Shown: positions 1 through 9,639, counted from the first letter of the stretch. The stretch is DNA of 64,000 nt from Pseudomonas lundensis (GCF_001042985.1 NZ_JYKY01000016.1:1-64000); one strand, 5' to 3'. Made by a program: numbers and translations. Notes: generated by a model from the letters alone, not told the origin.

Positions 1-107
1 CTGATAATCTTTTTGACTATCAGTCTGACTCCACAAGCACCCACACGAATTGCTTGATTCAGTTGTTAAAGAGCGGTTGGTTAAGCTTTCGCTCAACCGA
101 GGCGCGC
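1..107 (-). promoter_or_regulatory. 16S rRNA operon leader with boxA
   Basis: Read on the minus strand, this stretch is the conserved Pseudomonas leader that precedes 16S rRNA. It contains GCTCTTTAACA (about 64-74), which matches the boxA antitermination signal bound by Nus factors. The 16S gene itself begins beyond the left end of the window and is not visible. Identification rests on recognising the leader wording and on the promoters directly upstream. Confidence 0.85.
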
Positions 108-135
108 ATTCTACAGCAGCCTCTATTGCTGTCAA
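108..135 (-). promoter_or_regulatory. rrn promoter, proximal
   Basis: Minus-strand sigma-70 promoter: -35 TTGACA at 130-135, 16-bp spacer, -10 TAGAAT at 108-113, then a GC-rich discriminator (GCGCGCC). The GC-rich discriminator is typical of stringently controlled rRNA promoters. Confidence 0.85.
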
Positions 136-216
136 GCGGTTATTTTAAGATGTTTTCAAAGTTTCCTCTGTAACATCAACCACTTGCGCTTCCGATCTCT
201 CGTCAGCGGGAGGCGA

Positions 217-244
217 ATTCTACAGCGTTACACGCTGCTGTCAA
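217..244 (-). promoter_or_regulatory. rrn promoter, middle
   Basis: Second tandem minus-strand promoter: -35 TTGACA at 239-244, 16-bp spacer, -10 TAGAAT at 217-222, followed by the discriminator TCGCCTCCC. Same architecture as the proximal promoter. Confidence 0.8.
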
Positions 245-349
245 CACCTCATTTCCTGCTTCGATGATTTGAAGCTGGCATCGTCAAAACCGTCTAACTC
301 ATTGAAACTCAAGGAGTTTTCCGTTTCGACTACGCCGGAAGTGGGGCGA

Positions 350-377
350 ATTATAGGCCGTTGAAATCCTGAGTCAA
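350..377 (-). promoter_or_regulatory. rrn promoter, distal
   Basis: Third tandem element: TTGACT at 372-377, 16-bp spacer, TATAAT at 350-355, discriminator TCGCCCC. It lies between the CoA-transferase gene and the two nearer promoters, and all three point towards the off-window 16S gene. Confidence 0.7.
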
Positions 378-463
378 GCCCTAATTGAGCGACTCTATCA
401 ATTACCCGAAAAAGACTTAAAACCTAACTATATAGAGAGGCACTAGCGCCCCTCTGCAAAGGC

Positions 464-1684
464 CTAAACAACGCCCGACGTGCGCAGCCCTTCCAGCGCC
501 CCCGCAGTCACCCCCAAGACACGCTGCAAGACCTCCTGCGTATGCTCGCCCAGCAATGGCGGCGCATTACGGTATTCAACCGGGGTGGCCGACAGCCTGA
601 TCGGGCTCGCCACCTGCGGCACAAGCCCCGCCAACGGGTGAGGCAACGCTATCGCCAAGTTACGCGCCTGCACCTGAGGATCCTCAAATACCTGCGCCAA
701 ATCGTTGATAGGCCCGCAAGGTACGCCGACCGCTTCCAACTCAGACACCCATTGCGCCGTCGTCCTGAACACAGTCGTCTGACGAATCAAAGGCACGAGC
801 ACCGACCGATTCGCCACCCGCGCGGTATTAGTCGAGAACCTGGGATCGTCAGCCCACTCACTGCAACCCGCCACCTGCGCAAACTTCCTGAACTGGCTGT
901 CATTCCCGACGGTAAGAATGAAGTCACCATCTGCCGTAGGAAAATCCTGATACGGCACGATATTCGGATGGGCATTGCCTAAGCGCTTAGGTGAAATACC
1001 TGTAGTGAGATAGTTCATGGCCTGATTCGCCAAGCAGGCAACCTGGACATCGAGCAACGCCATATCAATGTGCTGCCCACCCCCATCATGTTGGCGATGA
1101 GCCAGCGCAGCCAGAATCGCAACCGTCGAATACAACCCGGTCAGTATATCGGTCAGCGCCACCCCTACCTTCACCGGCCCCGCCCCCTCTTCCCCCTCAG
1201 GCCGCCCGGTCAGACTCATCAGGCCGCCCAAGCCCTGAATCATGAAGTCATAACCGGCACGCTTGGCATACGGCCCCGTTTGACCGAACCCTGTAATCGA
1301 GCAGTAGATCAAATCAGGGTTAACGTCTTTTAGCGACGCATAGTCCAGACCATAAGCCTGCAACCCACCCACCTTAAAGTTCTCGATCAAAATGTCGGAC
1401 TTCGCCGCCAGCTCGCGCACCAGTCGCTGACCTTCTGGCTTGGTGAAATCGATCGTCACAGACTGTTTATTGCGATTGGCAGACAGGTAGTACGCCGCCT
1501 CGCCAGTACTCTCTCCATAGGCATCTTTAAGGAAGGGCGGCCCCCAGGCGCGCGTGTCATCTCCATTGCCCGGACGCTCGACCTTGATGACCTCAGCCCC
1601 AAGGTCGGCCAGAATCTGGCCCGCCCAAGGACCTGCCAGTACCCGCGACAAATCCAGCACCCGCAAATGCGATAAAGCCCCCAT
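464..1684 (-). CDS. CaiB/BaiF family CoA-transferase
   Basis: Class III CoA-transferase of 406 residues, which moves CoA between acyl-CoAs and free carboxylates in the cytoplasm. The N-terminus (LRVLDLSRVLAGPWAG, then GAEVIKVERP) is the typical opening of the CaiB/BaiF Rossmann fold, and length matches the family. It is followed downstream by no other gene and preceded, 15 bp away on the same strand, by glutaryl-CoA dehydrogenase. From that pairing I infer a glutarate:CoA-transferase activity (succinyl-CoA or acetyl-CoA donor) feeding glutaryl-CoA into lysine/glutarate breakdown. The same pair sits beside a LysR gene in P. aeruginosa (PA0446-0448, from memory). The exact donor cannot be read from sequence. 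Confidence 0.88.
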   Translation of the reverse strand: MGALSHLRVLDLSRVLAGPWAGQILADLGAEVIKVERPGNGDDTRAWGPPFLKDAYGESTGEAAYYLSANRNKQSVTIDFTKPEGQRLVRELAAKSDILIENFKVGGLQAYGLDYASLKDVNPDLIYCSITGFGQTGPYAKRAGYDFMIQGLGGLMSLTGRPEGEEGAGPVKVGVALTDILTGLYSTVAILAALAHRQHDGGGQHIDMALLDVQVACLANQAMNYLTTGISPKRLGNAHPNIVPYQDFPTADGDFILTVGNDSQFRKFAQVAGCSEWADDPRFSTNTARVANRSVLVPLIRQTTVFRTTAQWVSELEAVGVPCGPINDLAQVFEDPQVQARNLAIALPHPLAGLVPQVASPIRLSATPVEYRNAPPLLGEHTQEVLQRVLGVTAGALEGLRTSGVV

Positions 1685-1699
1685 GAGCCGCCCCCTCTA

Positions 1700-2881
1700 T
1701 TAATAGAACGCCTGAAGACCTGTCTGCGCCCGACCCAGAATCAGGGCGTGCACGTCATGGGTGCCTTCATAGGTATTCACCACTTCAAGGTTGACCAGGT
1801 GGCGCGCCACACCAAACTCATCAGAAATGCCGTTCCCCCCCAGCATGTCACGCGCCATGCGAGCGATGTCGAGCGACTTGCCGCACGAATTACGCTTCAT
1901 GATGGACGTGATCTCCACCGCCGCCGTGCCCTCGTCCTTCATTCTCCCCAGACGCAGGCAACCCTGCAGCGCCAACGTAATCTCAGTCTGCATATCCGCC
2001 AGCTTTTTCTGAATCAACTGCGTGGCAGCCAGTGGCCGGCCAAACTGCTGACGATCGAGGGTGTACTGGCGTGCGGTATGCCAACAAAACTCGGCAGCCC
2101 CCAGCGCCCCCCACGAAATACCGTACCGGGCCGAGTTCAAACAGGTGAAAGGCCCCTTCAGACCACGCACATCCGGAAAAATGTTCTCTTCAGGTACAAA
2201 CACGTTATCCATAACGATTTCGCCAGTGATCGATGCGCGCAAACCTACCTTGCCGTGAATTGCAGGCGCACTCAGACCCTTCCAACCCTTTTCCAGCACA
2301 AAGCCACGGATATCCCCGGCATCATCTTTAGCCCACACCACAAATACATCAGCAATCGGGCTGTTGGTGATCCACATTTTGGCGCCCGTCAAGCTGTAGC
2401 CGCCTTCGACTTTTCGTGCACGCGTAATCATCGCACCAGGATCAGAACCGTGATTTGGCTCAGTCAGACCAAAACAGCCAATCCATTCACCCGAAGCCAG
2501 CTTGGGCAGGTATTTCTGCTTTTGGGCTTCAGTCCCGAACTCATTGATAGGCACCATCACCAGCGACGACTGCACACTCATCATTGAACGGTAGCCAGAG
2601 TCCACACGCTCCACTTCCCGCGCAATCAAGCCATAGCTCACATAATTGAGGCCGCTGCCGCCGTATTGCTCGGGGATCATCGCTCCCAGCAAACCGGTCT
2701 CGCCCATTTCACGAAAAATGGCCGGATCAGTCTTCTCATGACGGAAAGCTTCAAGCACTCGAGGCGCCAACTTGCCCTGCGCAAACTGCTCAGCACTGTC
2801 GCGCACCATGCGCTCTTCTTCAGTGAGCTGCTGATCCAGCAACAGTGGATCGATCCAGTTGAAGCTTGCCTTACCCGCCAT
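1700..2881 (-). CDS. gcdH: glutaryl-CoA dehydrogenase
   Basis: FAD-dependent acyl-CoA dehydrogenase that oxidises and decarboxylates glutaryl-CoA to crotonyl-CoA in lysine/tryptophan catabolism, passing electrons to ETF. The 393 residues show the acyl-CoA dehydrogenase domains: N-terminal helical (from about 15), middle beta domain with [15 protein letters not shown], and C-terminal helical domain. The catalytic base is in [17 protein letters not shown], Glu about residue 372. The open frame continues upstream to 3070, but the ATG at 2881 is preferred: it is preceded by CGAGG spaced normally and gives the family length; the longer form would run through the divergent promoter. Forms an operon with the CoA-transferase. 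Confidence 0.95.
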   Translation of the reverse strand: MAGKASFNWIDPLLLDQQLTEEERMVRDSAEQFAQGKLAPRVLEAFRHEKTDPAIFREMGETGLLGAMIPEQYGGSGLNYVSYGLIAREVERVDSGYRSMMSVQSSLVMVPINEFGTEAQKQKYLPKLASGEWIGCFGLTEPNHGSDPGAMITRARKVEGGYSLTGAKMWITNSPIADVFVVWAKDDAGDIRGFVLEKGWKGLSAPAIHGKVGLRASITGEIVMDNVFVPEENIFPDVRGLKGPFTCLNSARYGISWGALGAAEFCWHTARQYTLDRQQFGRPLAATQLIQKKLADMQTEITLALQGCLRLGRMKDEGTAAVEITSIMKRNSCGKSLDIARMARDMLGGNGISDEFGVARHLVNLEVVNTYEGTHDVHALILGRAQTGLQAFY

Positions 2882-2971
2882 GAGTGAACCCTCGAGATAT
2901 AGATCAAATGTCGTGGGCCGATCGTAGGCCGCACCTATATAGAAGGACAAACGAGGATTCGGCACTCTCTT

Positions 2972-2986
2972 GTGATAATTTCTCAC
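2972..2986. promoter_or_regulatory. candidate LysR operator
   Basis: GTGATAATTTCTCAC is an interrupted palindrome containing a T-N11-A core, the usual LysR-type signature, in the 158-bp space between divergent gcdH and the LysR gene. It is the best candidate for the GcdR binding site; inferred from position and symmetry only. Confidence 0.45.
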
Positions 2987-3039
2987 TCCGTGAAGATCAA
3001 AAACGCCATATCTCATGACCTTTAGTGAGGAAGCCGTAC

Positions 3040-3936
3040 ATGCGCCGCAAGATTCCCAGTACGGCCGCACTCATCAGTTTTGAGGCGGCAGCTCGGCACG
3101 AAAGCTTCACCAAAGCTGCGCAGGAGCTTTCTCTGACCCAAGGGGCGATCTGCCGACAAATAGCCAGCCTCGAAGAATTTCTTGGCATCGAACTTTTCAG
3201 ACGCTCAAAACGCGGTGTGAAGCTGACGGAAGCAGGGCTTTCCTACAGCCGACGTGTCGCAACCCAACTGGATGCCGTCGAGCGTGACACCCTCTCGATC
3301 ATGGGCCAGCAAGGCGCCAACGTGATTGAACTGGCCGTCGTCCCCACCTTCGGTACGCAATGGCTGCTACCGCGACTCAAAGACTTCCAGCAGCAACACC
3401 CCGACGTCACGGTCAACCTCACCAACCGCACGCGCCCCTTTCTGTTTGCTGACACCGACTTTGACGCCGCCATCTATTTCGGCGATGCCGACTGGTCAGG
3501 CACTTCGTCCTATCGCTTGATGGGTGAAAATCCCGTTCCCGTATGCAGCCCCCGCCTGCTGCCAGCCGAGAAAACCCTCACGCCAGATGCACTCGCAGAA
3601 CTTCCATTACTGCAACAAACCACGCGCCCCTATGCGTGGCGGCAGTGGTTTAACGCGCAAGGCCTGAACATCCCCCGCGACATGACCGGGCCGCGCTACG
3701 AACTGTTCTCGATGCTGGCCCAGGCCGCTATGCACGACATGGGCATCGCACTGATCCCACCCTTCTTGATTCAACGCGAATTGGCCGAGCAACGACTGGT
3801 AATCGCTAACACTGCAACGCTGGCGAGCACCAAGGCTTATCACTTGATGATTCCTGAACGCAAAATCGAGTCCGCCTCGCTTCAGGCGTTTCGCGACTGG
3901 CTTATCCAGAAAGCCCAGCAATACAGCCTTGATTAG
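3040..3936 (+). CDS. LysR-family regulator, GcdR-like
   Basis: Transcriptional regulator of 298 residues with an N-terminal winged helix-turn-helix ([34 protein letters not shown] without break, residues about 20-55) and a C-terminal substrate-binding effector domain. The ATG at 3040 follows GAGGAAG and is preferred over the ATG at 3025. Divergent from gcdH, so by the usual LysR logic it probably activates the gcdH/CoA-transferase operon in response to glutarate or a related metabolite. Homologous position to P. aeruginosa PA0448 (from memory). Confidence 0.85.
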   Translation: MRRKIPSTAALISFEAAARHESFTKAAQELSLTQGAICRQIASLEEFLGIELFRRSKRGVKLTEAGLSYSRRVATQLDAVERDTLSIMGQQGANVIELAVVPTFGTQWLLPRLKDFQQQHPDVTVNLTNRTRPFLFADTDFDAAIYFGDADWSGTSSYRLMGENPVPVCSPRLLPAEKTLTPDALAELPLLQQTTRPYAWRQWFNAQGLNIPRDMTGPRYELFSMLAQAAMHDMGIALIPPFLIQRELAEQRLVIANTATLASTKAYHLMIPERKIESASLQAFRDWLIQKAQQYSLD

Positions 3937-4030
3937 CGCATTACATCGTCCAGACGAGTTATGTAGTGACTAATAAAAACACCCTACATATATACGTAAA
4001 TGTCGCTTTTAAGCAGCCTAAACTTATGTC

Positions 4031-4099
4031 TATCTGGACAAACCTGCAAGCCAGTAACCACGTGGCTTACAGGGTATTTCTGAAAGTTATGGCCAGATA
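4031..4099. repeat. nested inverted repeat in a 436-bp gap
   Basis: The gap 3937-4372 has no credible gene. It contains two nested inverted repeats: outer arms TATCTGG (4031-4037) and CCAGATA (4093-4099); inner arms CTGCAAGCCA (4044-4053) and TGGCTTACAG (4063-4072), pairing with one mismatch across a 9-nt loop. It lacks an adjacent T-run, so it is not an ordinary terminator. Otherwise the gap is AT-rich and holds the pnt promoter. Confidence 0.4.
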
Positions 4100-4237
4100 A
4101 CTAAAAGAAATGTGAAAAAAACTCTAAAACATCCTTTAATCCCTGAAAGCCACGCCGTTACTGGTCTCTAAAGAAACCTTGCGACATTCGGTCACGGCAT
4201 GACTTGTAGTAATTATTCCGTCACCCTTCATAAGTTC

Positions 4238-4266
4238 TTGAAGAGCCAAATAATCGCCTGCATTAT
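4238..4266 (+). promoter_or_regulatory. probable pnt promoter
   Basis: TTGAAG (4238-4243), 17-bp spacer and CATTAT (4261-4266) form a plausible sigma-70 promoter about 100 bp before pntAA. A short GC-rich hairpin (CCCACC...GGTGGG, about 4274-4293) follows in the untranslated leader. Confidence 0.45.
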
Positions 4267-4372
4267 GCGGCGCCCCACCCTGATTCCGGTGGGATCGTGC
4301 TGATCGGCCGCCCCAGCCGCGCCATCCGAAGTGCGCTGGATTTCTTATAAAAGATCACGCAGGAGATATGAC

Positions 4373-5494
4373 GTGCACATTGGTGTTCCTCTCGAAACCC
4401 ATCAGGGTGAAACGCGGGTTGCTGCAACCCCGGAAACCATCAAGAAGCTGATCGGCCAAGGCCATAAAGTGACTGTTCAAAGCGGCGCAGGCATTAACGC
4501 CAGCGTCATCGACAGCGCTTATGAAGCCGCCGGCGCAACCATTGGCAGTGCCGGCGACGCGCTAGGCGCCGAGCTGATCCTGAAAGTGGTTGCTCCCAAC
4601 GACAGCGAACTGGCCCTGATAAATCGCGGCGCAGTGCTGATTGGCATGCTCAACCCGTTCAGCGATGAAACCATTGCCAAACTGGCCAGCCATGACATTA
4701 CGGCGTTCTCACTGGAAGCCGCACCACGCACTTCTCGGGCGCAAAGTCTTGATGTGCTGTCGTCCCAGGCCAACATTGCCGGCTATAAAGCCGTGCTGCT
4801 GGCCGCTCACCATTACCCGCGCTTCATGCCGATGCTGATGACCGCCGCGGGCACTGTGAAAGCTGCCCGCGTGCTGATCCTCGGCGCAGGCGTTGCAGGC
4901 CTTCAGGCCATTGCAACCGCCAAACGCCTGGGGGCCGTGATCGAAGCGTCTGATGTGCGCCCTGCCGTAAAAGAGCAGATCGAGTCGCTGGGTGCCAAAT
5001 TTGTCGACGTGCCTTACGAAACCGACGAAGAACGCGAATGCGCCGTAGGGGTTGGCGGCTATGCGCGTCCTATGCCTGCAAGCTGGATGCAGCGTCAGGC
5101 ACTGGCCGTTCACGAACGTGCCAAGCAGGCCGACATCGTCATTACTACCGCGCTCATTCCGGGCCGCAAGGCGCCAGTGCTGCTCAGCGCTGAAACCGTG
5201 GCACAGATGAAACCGGGCTCCGTCGTTATCGACCTCGCCGCTGCCCAAGGGGGCAACTGCCCGCTGACCGTCGCGGACCAAGTGGTGGTCGAGCACGGCA
5301 TCACCATCGTGGGCCATACCAATCTGGCCGCCATGGTTGCCGCAGATGCCTCCGCACTGTACGCCCGCAACCTGCTGGACTTCCTCAAACTGGTCTTCAC
5401 CCCTGAAGGACAGTTCCAGATCAACCTAGAAGACGACATCGTCGCCGCGTGCCTGATGTGCCGCGACGGTCAAGTCGTGCGCAAAAACGGCTGA
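4373..5494 (+). CDS. pntAA: NAD(P) transhydrogenase subunit alpha, part 1
   Basis: NAD(H)-binding dI domain of proton-translocating transhydrogenase, which uses the proton gradient to drive hydride transfer from NADH to NADP+. The 373-residue protein starts [20 protein letters not shown], the typical alanine dehydrogenase/PNT N-terminus, and has the Rossmann motif [18 protein letters not shown] near residue 170. Start is GTG at 4373, preceded by GCAGGAG with good spacing; an upstream ATG at 4331 lacks this. In pseudomonads the alpha subunit is split in two (AA soluble, AB membrane), as here. Confidence 0.95.
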   Translation: MHIGVPLETHQGETRVAATPETIKKLIGQGHKVTVQSGAGINASVIDSAYEAAGATIGSAGDALGAELILKVVAPNDSELALINRGAVLIGMLNPFSDETIAKLASHDITAFSLEAAPRTSRAQSLDVLSSQANIAGYKAVLLAAHHYPRFMPMLMTAAGTVKAARVLILGAGVAGLQAIATAKRLGAVIEASDVRPAVKEQIESLGAKFVDVPYETDEERECAVGVGGYARPMPASWMQRQALAVHERAKQADIVITTALIPGRKAPVLLSAETVAQMKPGSVVIDLAAAQGGNCPLTVADQVVVEHGITIVGHTNLAAMVAADASALYARNLLDFLKLVFTPEGQFQINLEDDIVAACLMCRDGQVVRKNG

Positions 5495-5505
5495 GGATAA
5501 AAACA

Positions 5506-5829
5506 ATGGAAGAGCTGATCTCCCCCGGCGTCTACAACCTGATCATCTTTGTGCTGGCTATCTATGTGGGCTATCACGTGGTCTGGAACGTCACACCTGC
5601 CCTGCACACGCCGCTGATGGCGGTCACCAATGCCATTTCGGCCATTGTGATCGTAGGTGCGATGCTGGCCGCTGCACTGACGGTCACCCCACTGGGCAAA
5701 ACCATGGGCACCCTGGCGGTGGCCTTGGCCGCCGTTAACGTATTTGGTGGATTTTTGGTCACCCGGCGCATGCTGGAAATGTTCAAGAAGAAAGCACCTA
5801 AAGCCAAAGAAGAGGTGCGCAAGCCATGA
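5506..5829 (+). CDS. pntAB: NAD(P) transhydrogenase subunit alpha, part 2
   Basis: Small membrane part of the split alpha subunit (107 residues) that contributes transmembrane helices to the proton channel. Three to four hydrophobic segments are visible (about 8-30, 37-58, 62-85), followed by a Lys-rich cytoplasmic tail. ATG at 5506 lies 11 bp after the pntAA stop with GAGG upstream, and its last codons overlap the pntB start (ATGA), indicating translational coupling. Confidence 0.95.
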   Translation: MEELISPGVYNLIIFVLAIYVGYHVVWNVTPALHTPLMAVTNAISAIVIVGAMLAAALTVTPLGKTMGTLAVALAAVNVFGGFLVTRRMLEMFKKKAPKAKEEVRKP

Positions 5830-7262
5830 GCATGAACCTGGTCACCGTTCTGTATCTGATCGCGTCAATATGTTTCATCCAGGCCCTCAAAGGCCTGTCG
5901 CACCCCACAACCTCACGTCGTGGCAACTTCTTCGGCATGCTCGGCATGGCGCTGGCAGTCATCACAACCGTAGGACTGGTCTTCAAGCTAGGCGCTGAAA
6001 TAGCTACAACCGGTATCGGCTATGTGATCGTGGGCCTACTGGTCGGCGGCACGGCGGGGTCGATCATGGCCAAGCGCGTTGAAATGACCAAAATGCCAGA
6101 GCTGGTCGCCTTCATGCACAGCATGATCGGTCTGGCTGCGGTATTTATCGCCATCGCCGCCGTGGTCGAGCCGCAATCGCTGGGCATCGTTAAGCAACTG
6201 GGCGATGCCATTCCTGCGGGCAACCGCCTGGAACTGTTCCTGGGCGCTGCGATTGGTGCCATCACGTTCTCCGGCTCTGTGATCGCCTTCGGCAAACTGT
6301 CAGGCAAATACAAATTTCGCCTGTTCCAGGGCGCTCCCGTGCAATTCAGTGGTCAGCACACGCTGAATCTGGTGCTCGGACTGGCCACCCTCGGGCTGGG
6401 CATCACCTTCATGCTGACCGGCAACCTCAACGCCTTCGCACTCATGCTGGCACTGGCGTTCGTGCTGGGCGTGCTCATCATCATCCCGATTGGCGGGGCA
6501 GACATGCCGGTTGTGGTATCGATGCTCAACAGCTATTCGGGCTGGGCGGCAGCCGGGATCGGCTTCTCGCTGAACAATTCGATGCTGATCATTGCCGGTT
6601 CGCTGGTGGGCTCGTCGGGCGCGATCCTGTCTTACATTATGTGCAAGGCGATGAACCGTTCGTTCTTTAACGTGATCCTGGGCGGCTTTGGCGGTGCAAC
6701 GGATGCGGGCGGCCCGGCGGGTACGCAAGAAGCCCGTCCGGTCAAATCAGGCTCGGCTGACGATGCCACCTTCCTGCTGACCAACGCCGACACGGTCATC
6801 ATCGTGCCGGGATATGGCCTGGCGGTTGCACGTGCTCAGCACGCCCTGAAAGAACTCACCGAAAAGCTGACCCACCGCGGCGTCACGGTGAAATACGCGA
6901 TCCACCCGGTGGCAGGTCGTATGCCCGGCCACATGAACGTCCTGCTTGCCGAGGCAGAAGTGCCTTACGACCAAGTGTTCGAGATGGAAGACATCAACTC
7001 CGAATTCGGACAGGCTGATGTCGTGCTGGTGTTGGGTGCCAACGACGTGGTCAACCCGGCCGCGAAAAACGATCCGAAATCGCCGATTGCGGGCATGCCG
7101 ATTCTTGAGGCTTATAAAGCCAAGACCGTCATCGTCAACAAACGATCGATGGCCAGTGGCTACGCCGGACTGGATAACGAACTGTTTTATCTGGACAAAA
7201 CCATGATGGTCTTCGGTGACGCCAAGAAAGTTATTGAAGATATGGTCAAGGCGGTCGAGTAA
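5826..7262 (+). CDS. pntB: NAD(P) transhydrogenase subunit beta
   Basis: Beta subunit of 478 residues: an N-terminal membrane domain of about eight or nine helices (residues 5-270) and a C-terminal NADP(H)-binding dIII domain. The dIII motifs [15 protein letters not shown] and [21 protein letters not shown] are visible. Completes the pntAA-pntAB-pntB operon, which supplies NADPH for biosynthesis and redox defence. Starts at 5826, overlapping pntAB by 4 bp. Confidence 0.96.
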   Translation: MSMNLVTVLYLIASICFIQALKGLSHPTTSRRGNFFGMLGMALAVITTVGLVFKLGAEIATTGIGYVIVGLLVGGTAGSIMAKRVEMTKMPELVAFMHSMIGLAAVFIAIAAVVEPQSLGIVKQLGDAIPAGNRLELFLGAAIGAITFSGSVIAFGKLSGKYKFRLFQGAPVQFSGQHTLNLVLGLATLGLGITFMLTGNLNAFALMLALAFVLGVLIIIPIGGADMPVVVSMLNSYSGWAAAGIGFSLNNSMLIIAGSLVGSSGAILSYIMCKAMNRSFFNVILGGFGGATDAGGPAGTQEARPVKSGSADDATFLLTNADTVIIVPGYGLAVARAQHALKELTEKLTHRGVTVKYAIHPVAGRMPGHMNVLLAEAEVPYDQVFEMEDINSEFGQADVVLVLGANDVVNPAAKNDPKSPIAGMPILEAYKAKTVIVNKRSMASGYAGLDNELFYLDKTMMVFGDAKKVIEDMVKAVE

Positions 7263-7287
7263 CATCCCCCGCCACTGCCACACCGAG

Positions 7288-7317
7288 AACCCCGGCGCTG
7301 AATTGACCGGGGTTTTT
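7288..7317 (+). terminator. pnt operon terminator
   Basis: AACCCCGG (7288-7295) pairs with CCGGGGTT (7307-7314) across an 11-nt loop, followed directly by Ts. Lies 26 bp after the pntB stop. Confidence 0.85.
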
Positions 7318-7444
7318 TATTTCTGCAAAGATCCCGACCAAAGGGTCTAAATCGCCGTCAGGCATTCGACCATGGTAGCGGGACGCCAGCCTTTGAAAAT
7401 GAATAGACTGCGCATCTTGCTTCCGTTGCCCGAGATAACAATCC

Positions 7445-8935
7445 ATGTACCGTGAACGTATTCGCCTAAATTCCCTACACGATAAGGTCATGAGCGCCGA
7501 AGAAGCCGCCGCCCTTATCCAAGACGGCATGACCGTTGGCATGAGCGGTTTTACCCGTGCCGGCGAAGCCAAGGCCGTTCCGCACGCGCTGGCCGAACGC
7601 GCCAAACTGGCGCCGCTGAAAATCACCCTGATGACAGGCGCCAGCCTGGGCAACGACCTGGACAAGCAATTGACCGAAGCCGGCGTGCTGGCGCGTCGCA
7701 TGCCGTTCCAGGTAGACAGCACACTGCGCAAGGCGATCAACGCCGGCGAAGTCATGTTCATCGATCAGCACTTGTCTGAAACCGTAGAGCAACTGCGTAA
7801 CCAGCAGCTCAAGCTGCCGGACATCGCTGTGATTGAGGCCGTCGCGATTACCGAGCAAGGCCATATCGTGCCGACCACCTCCGTCGGCAACTCGGCCAGC
7901 TTCGCGATTTTCGCCAAACAGGTGATCGTTGAGATCAACCTGGCGCACAACCCGAACCTGGAAGGCCTGCACGACATCTACATCCCGACTTACCGCCCAA
8001 CGCGCACGCCTATCCCATTGGTAAAAGTCGACGACCGCATCGGCAGCACTGCAATTCCGATTCCGCCGGAAAAAATCGTTGCGATCGTCATCACCAACAA
8101 GCCTGATTCACCGTCCACCGTTTCGGTACCGGACAGCGAAACCGACGGCATTGCGTTCCACCTGATCAACTTCTTCAAACAAGAAGTGGCAGCCGGGCGT
8201 ATGACCAACAAGCTGGGTCCGTTGCAGGCCGGCATCGGCAACATCGCCAACGCCGTGATGTGCGGCCTGATCGACTCACCGTTCGAAGACCTGACCATGT
8301 ACTCCGAAGTACTGCAGGATTCGACCTTTGACCTGATCGACGCCGGCAAAATGAGCTTCGCATCGGGCAGTTCGATCACCTTGTCGGAACGTCGCAACTC
8401 GGACGTGTTCGGCAACCTGGAGCGTTACAAGGACAAGCTGGTCCTGCGCCCGCAAGAAATCTCCAACCACCCTGAAGTCGTGCGTCGTCTGGGCATCATC
8501 GGCATCAACACCGCCCTGGAATTCGACATCTACGGCAACGTGAACTCCACCCACGTCTGCGGCACTCGCATGATGAACGGCATCGGCGGTTCGGGCGACT
8601 TCGCCCGTAACGCTCACCTGGCGATCTTTGTCACCAAGTCCATTGCCAAGGCCGGTGCGATCTCCAGTGTGGTGCCAATGGTCAGCCACGTTGACCACAC
8701 CGAACACGATGTGGACATCCTGGTAACCGAACAGGGTCTGGCCGACCTGCGCGGTCTGGCGCCACGCGAGCGCGCCCGAGTGATCATCGACAACTGTGTG
8801 CACCCGGACTTCCGTGAAGCCCTCAATGACTACTTCAGCAAAGCCTGTGCAATCGGTGGCCACACCCCGCACATTCTGCGCGAAGCGTTGAGCTGGCATA
8901 TCAACCTGGAAGAAACCGGCAAAATGCTCCCGTAA
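7445..8935 (+). CDS. acetyl-CoA hydrolase/succinyl-CoA:acetate CoA-transferase family
   Basis: Class I CoA-transferase of 496 residues. The family interconverts acyl-CoAs with acetate or succinate, or hydrolyses acetyl-CoA. Two halves of the fold are visible; the glycine-rich GIGNIANAV (263-271) and MYSEVLQD with the predicted catalytic Glu about residue 288 support an active enzyme. Best guess is succinyl-CoA:acetate CoA-transferase, giving an ATP-free route for acetate activation or acetate release; propionyl-CoA use is also possible. Monocistronic: a terminator precedes and follows it. Homologous to PA5445 (from memory). Confidence 0.88.
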   Translation: MYRERIRLNSLHDKVMSAEEAAALIQDGMTVGMSGFTRAGEAKAVPHALAERAKLAPLKITLMTGASLGNDLDKQLTEAGVLARRMPFQVDSTLRKAINAGEVMFIDQHLSETVEQLRNQQLKLPDIAVIEAVAITEQGHIVPTTSVGNSASFAIFAKQVIVEINLAHNPNLEGLHDIYIPTYRPTRTPIPLVKVDDRIGSTAIPIPPEKIVAIVITNKPDSPSTVSVPDSETDGIAFHLINFFKQEVAAGRMTNKLGPLQAGIGNIANAVMCGLIDSPFEDLTMYSEVLQDSTFDLIDAGKMSFASGSSITLSERRNSDVFGNLERYKDKLVLRPQEISNHPEVVRRLGIIGINTALEFDIYGNVNSTHVCGTRMMNGIGGSGDFARNAHLAIFVTKSIAKAGAISSVVPMVSHVDHTEHDVDILVTEQGLADLRGLAPRERARVIIDNCVHPDFREALNDYFSKACAIGGHTPHILREALSWHINLEETGKMLP

Positions 8936-8949
8936 CACGCGAGCTAGAC

Positions 8950-8988
8950 AGCCGCCGATGAAAACACTGTTTTCTCGGCGGCTTTTTT
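8950..8988 (+). terminator. CoA-transferase gene terminator
   Basis: AGCCGCCGA (8950-8958) pairs with TCGGCGGCT (8975-8983), followed by a run of Ts. Strong intrinsic terminator 15 bp after the stop. Confidence 0.9.
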
Positions 8989-9006
8989 ATCGCTGCAATT
9001 TCAAAA

Positions 9007-9171
9007 ACTGTACTGCTGTACTGGTCATTTCCTACCCTTACAGCCGCCTTTTCACACATAAATGGCTAAAAATGCACCAACTTAGTGCCTACCGGTACAG
9101 TTGTAGTCATTTGCGCCCGTACAGCCCCCATAAACAGTTAACTGGCTCTGCACAATACAGATGAACTGTAT
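9007..9171. promoter_or_regulatory. array of GTACAG/CTGTAC elements before DUF1127 gene
   Basis: The 318-bp space before the DUF1127 gene contains repeated short elements: ACTGTACTGCTGTACTGG (9007-9024), ACCGGTACAGTT (9091-9102), CCGTACAG (9118-9125) and the inverted pair ATACAG/CTGTAT (9155-9160 and 9166-9171). Clustered, partly direct repeats of this kind resemble operators of MocR/GntR-type regulators, but no such gene adjoins. No coding signal is seen here. Confidence 0.5.
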
Positions 9172-9253
9172 CTAGAGAGTCTGGACGCACAAGAGGATCA
9201 TGGGCACCAGTTAAACCACTAGCCAATGCCGCCACAAGCGGAAGGATGCCATC

Positions 9254-9469
9254 ATGGAACGTACCCTCAGTTCCGATTTGTTCACTGAAAGCAGCACTGT
9301 TAACAACCAGGCTTCGATCCCTTTGCGCGTACTTGCCAACCTCATGTTGTGGCAGCGCCGTATTTCCAGCCGCCATCAACTGGCTCGCCTGGACTCGCGT
9401 CTTCTGGCTGATGCCGGGATTAGCGAAGCACAGCGCTACGAAGAGCTGAGCAAGCCGTTCTGGCGCTAA
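9254..9469 (+). CDS. DUF1127 family small protein
   Basis: A 71-residue protein ending LARLDSRLLADAGISEAQRYEELSKPFWR, whose C-terminal half is the DUF1127 (YjiS-like) arginine-rich helix. Small DUF1127 proteins in other bacteria affect RNA turnover and phosphate or carbon homeostasis; here the role is unknown. ATG at 9254 follows GGAAGG. The gene has its own terminator and is bracketed by GTACAG repeats, suggesting tight regulation by an unlinked factor. Confidence 0.8.
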   Translation: MERTLSSDLFTESSTVNNQASIPLRVLANLMLWQRRISSRHQLARLDSRLLADAGISEAQRYEELSKPFWR

Positions 9470-9528
9470 CAAGCGCTCGCTGGCCTTGATTCACGATTTA
9501 CCGCCAGCACCCAGAATTTGTAAAACAG

Positions 9529-9559
9529 AACCCGTCGCGGGAAACCGCTGACGGGTTTT
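9529..9559 (+). terminator. DUF1127 gene terminator
   Basis: AACCCGTCGCGG pairs with CCGC-T-GACGGGTT around a GAAA tetraloop, followed by Ts. A single unpaired T interrupts the 12-bp stem. Confidence 0.85.
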
Positions 9560-9596
9560 GTCGTTCTGGAAGAGCATTTTGTATTCGCAGACCGTC

Positions 9597-9639
9597 ACAG
9601 GTACAGTTTTAAAAATGTTTAAAACATACAGGTACAGTT
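9597..9639. promoter_or_regulatory. two ACAGGTACAGTT direct repeats
   Basis: The identical 12-mer ACAGGTACAGTT occurs at 9597-9608 and 9628-9639, 31 bp apart (about three helical turns), between the DUF1127 terminator and the first DUF2388 gene. Same core as the elements at 9007-9171. Same-face spacing suits a dimeric regulator. Confidence 0.5.

Noticed and set aside
400..463. Weak hairpin GAGAGGC...GCGCCCCTC after the CaiB-type gene
   Set aside because: One mismatch and no T-run; not convincing as a terminator.
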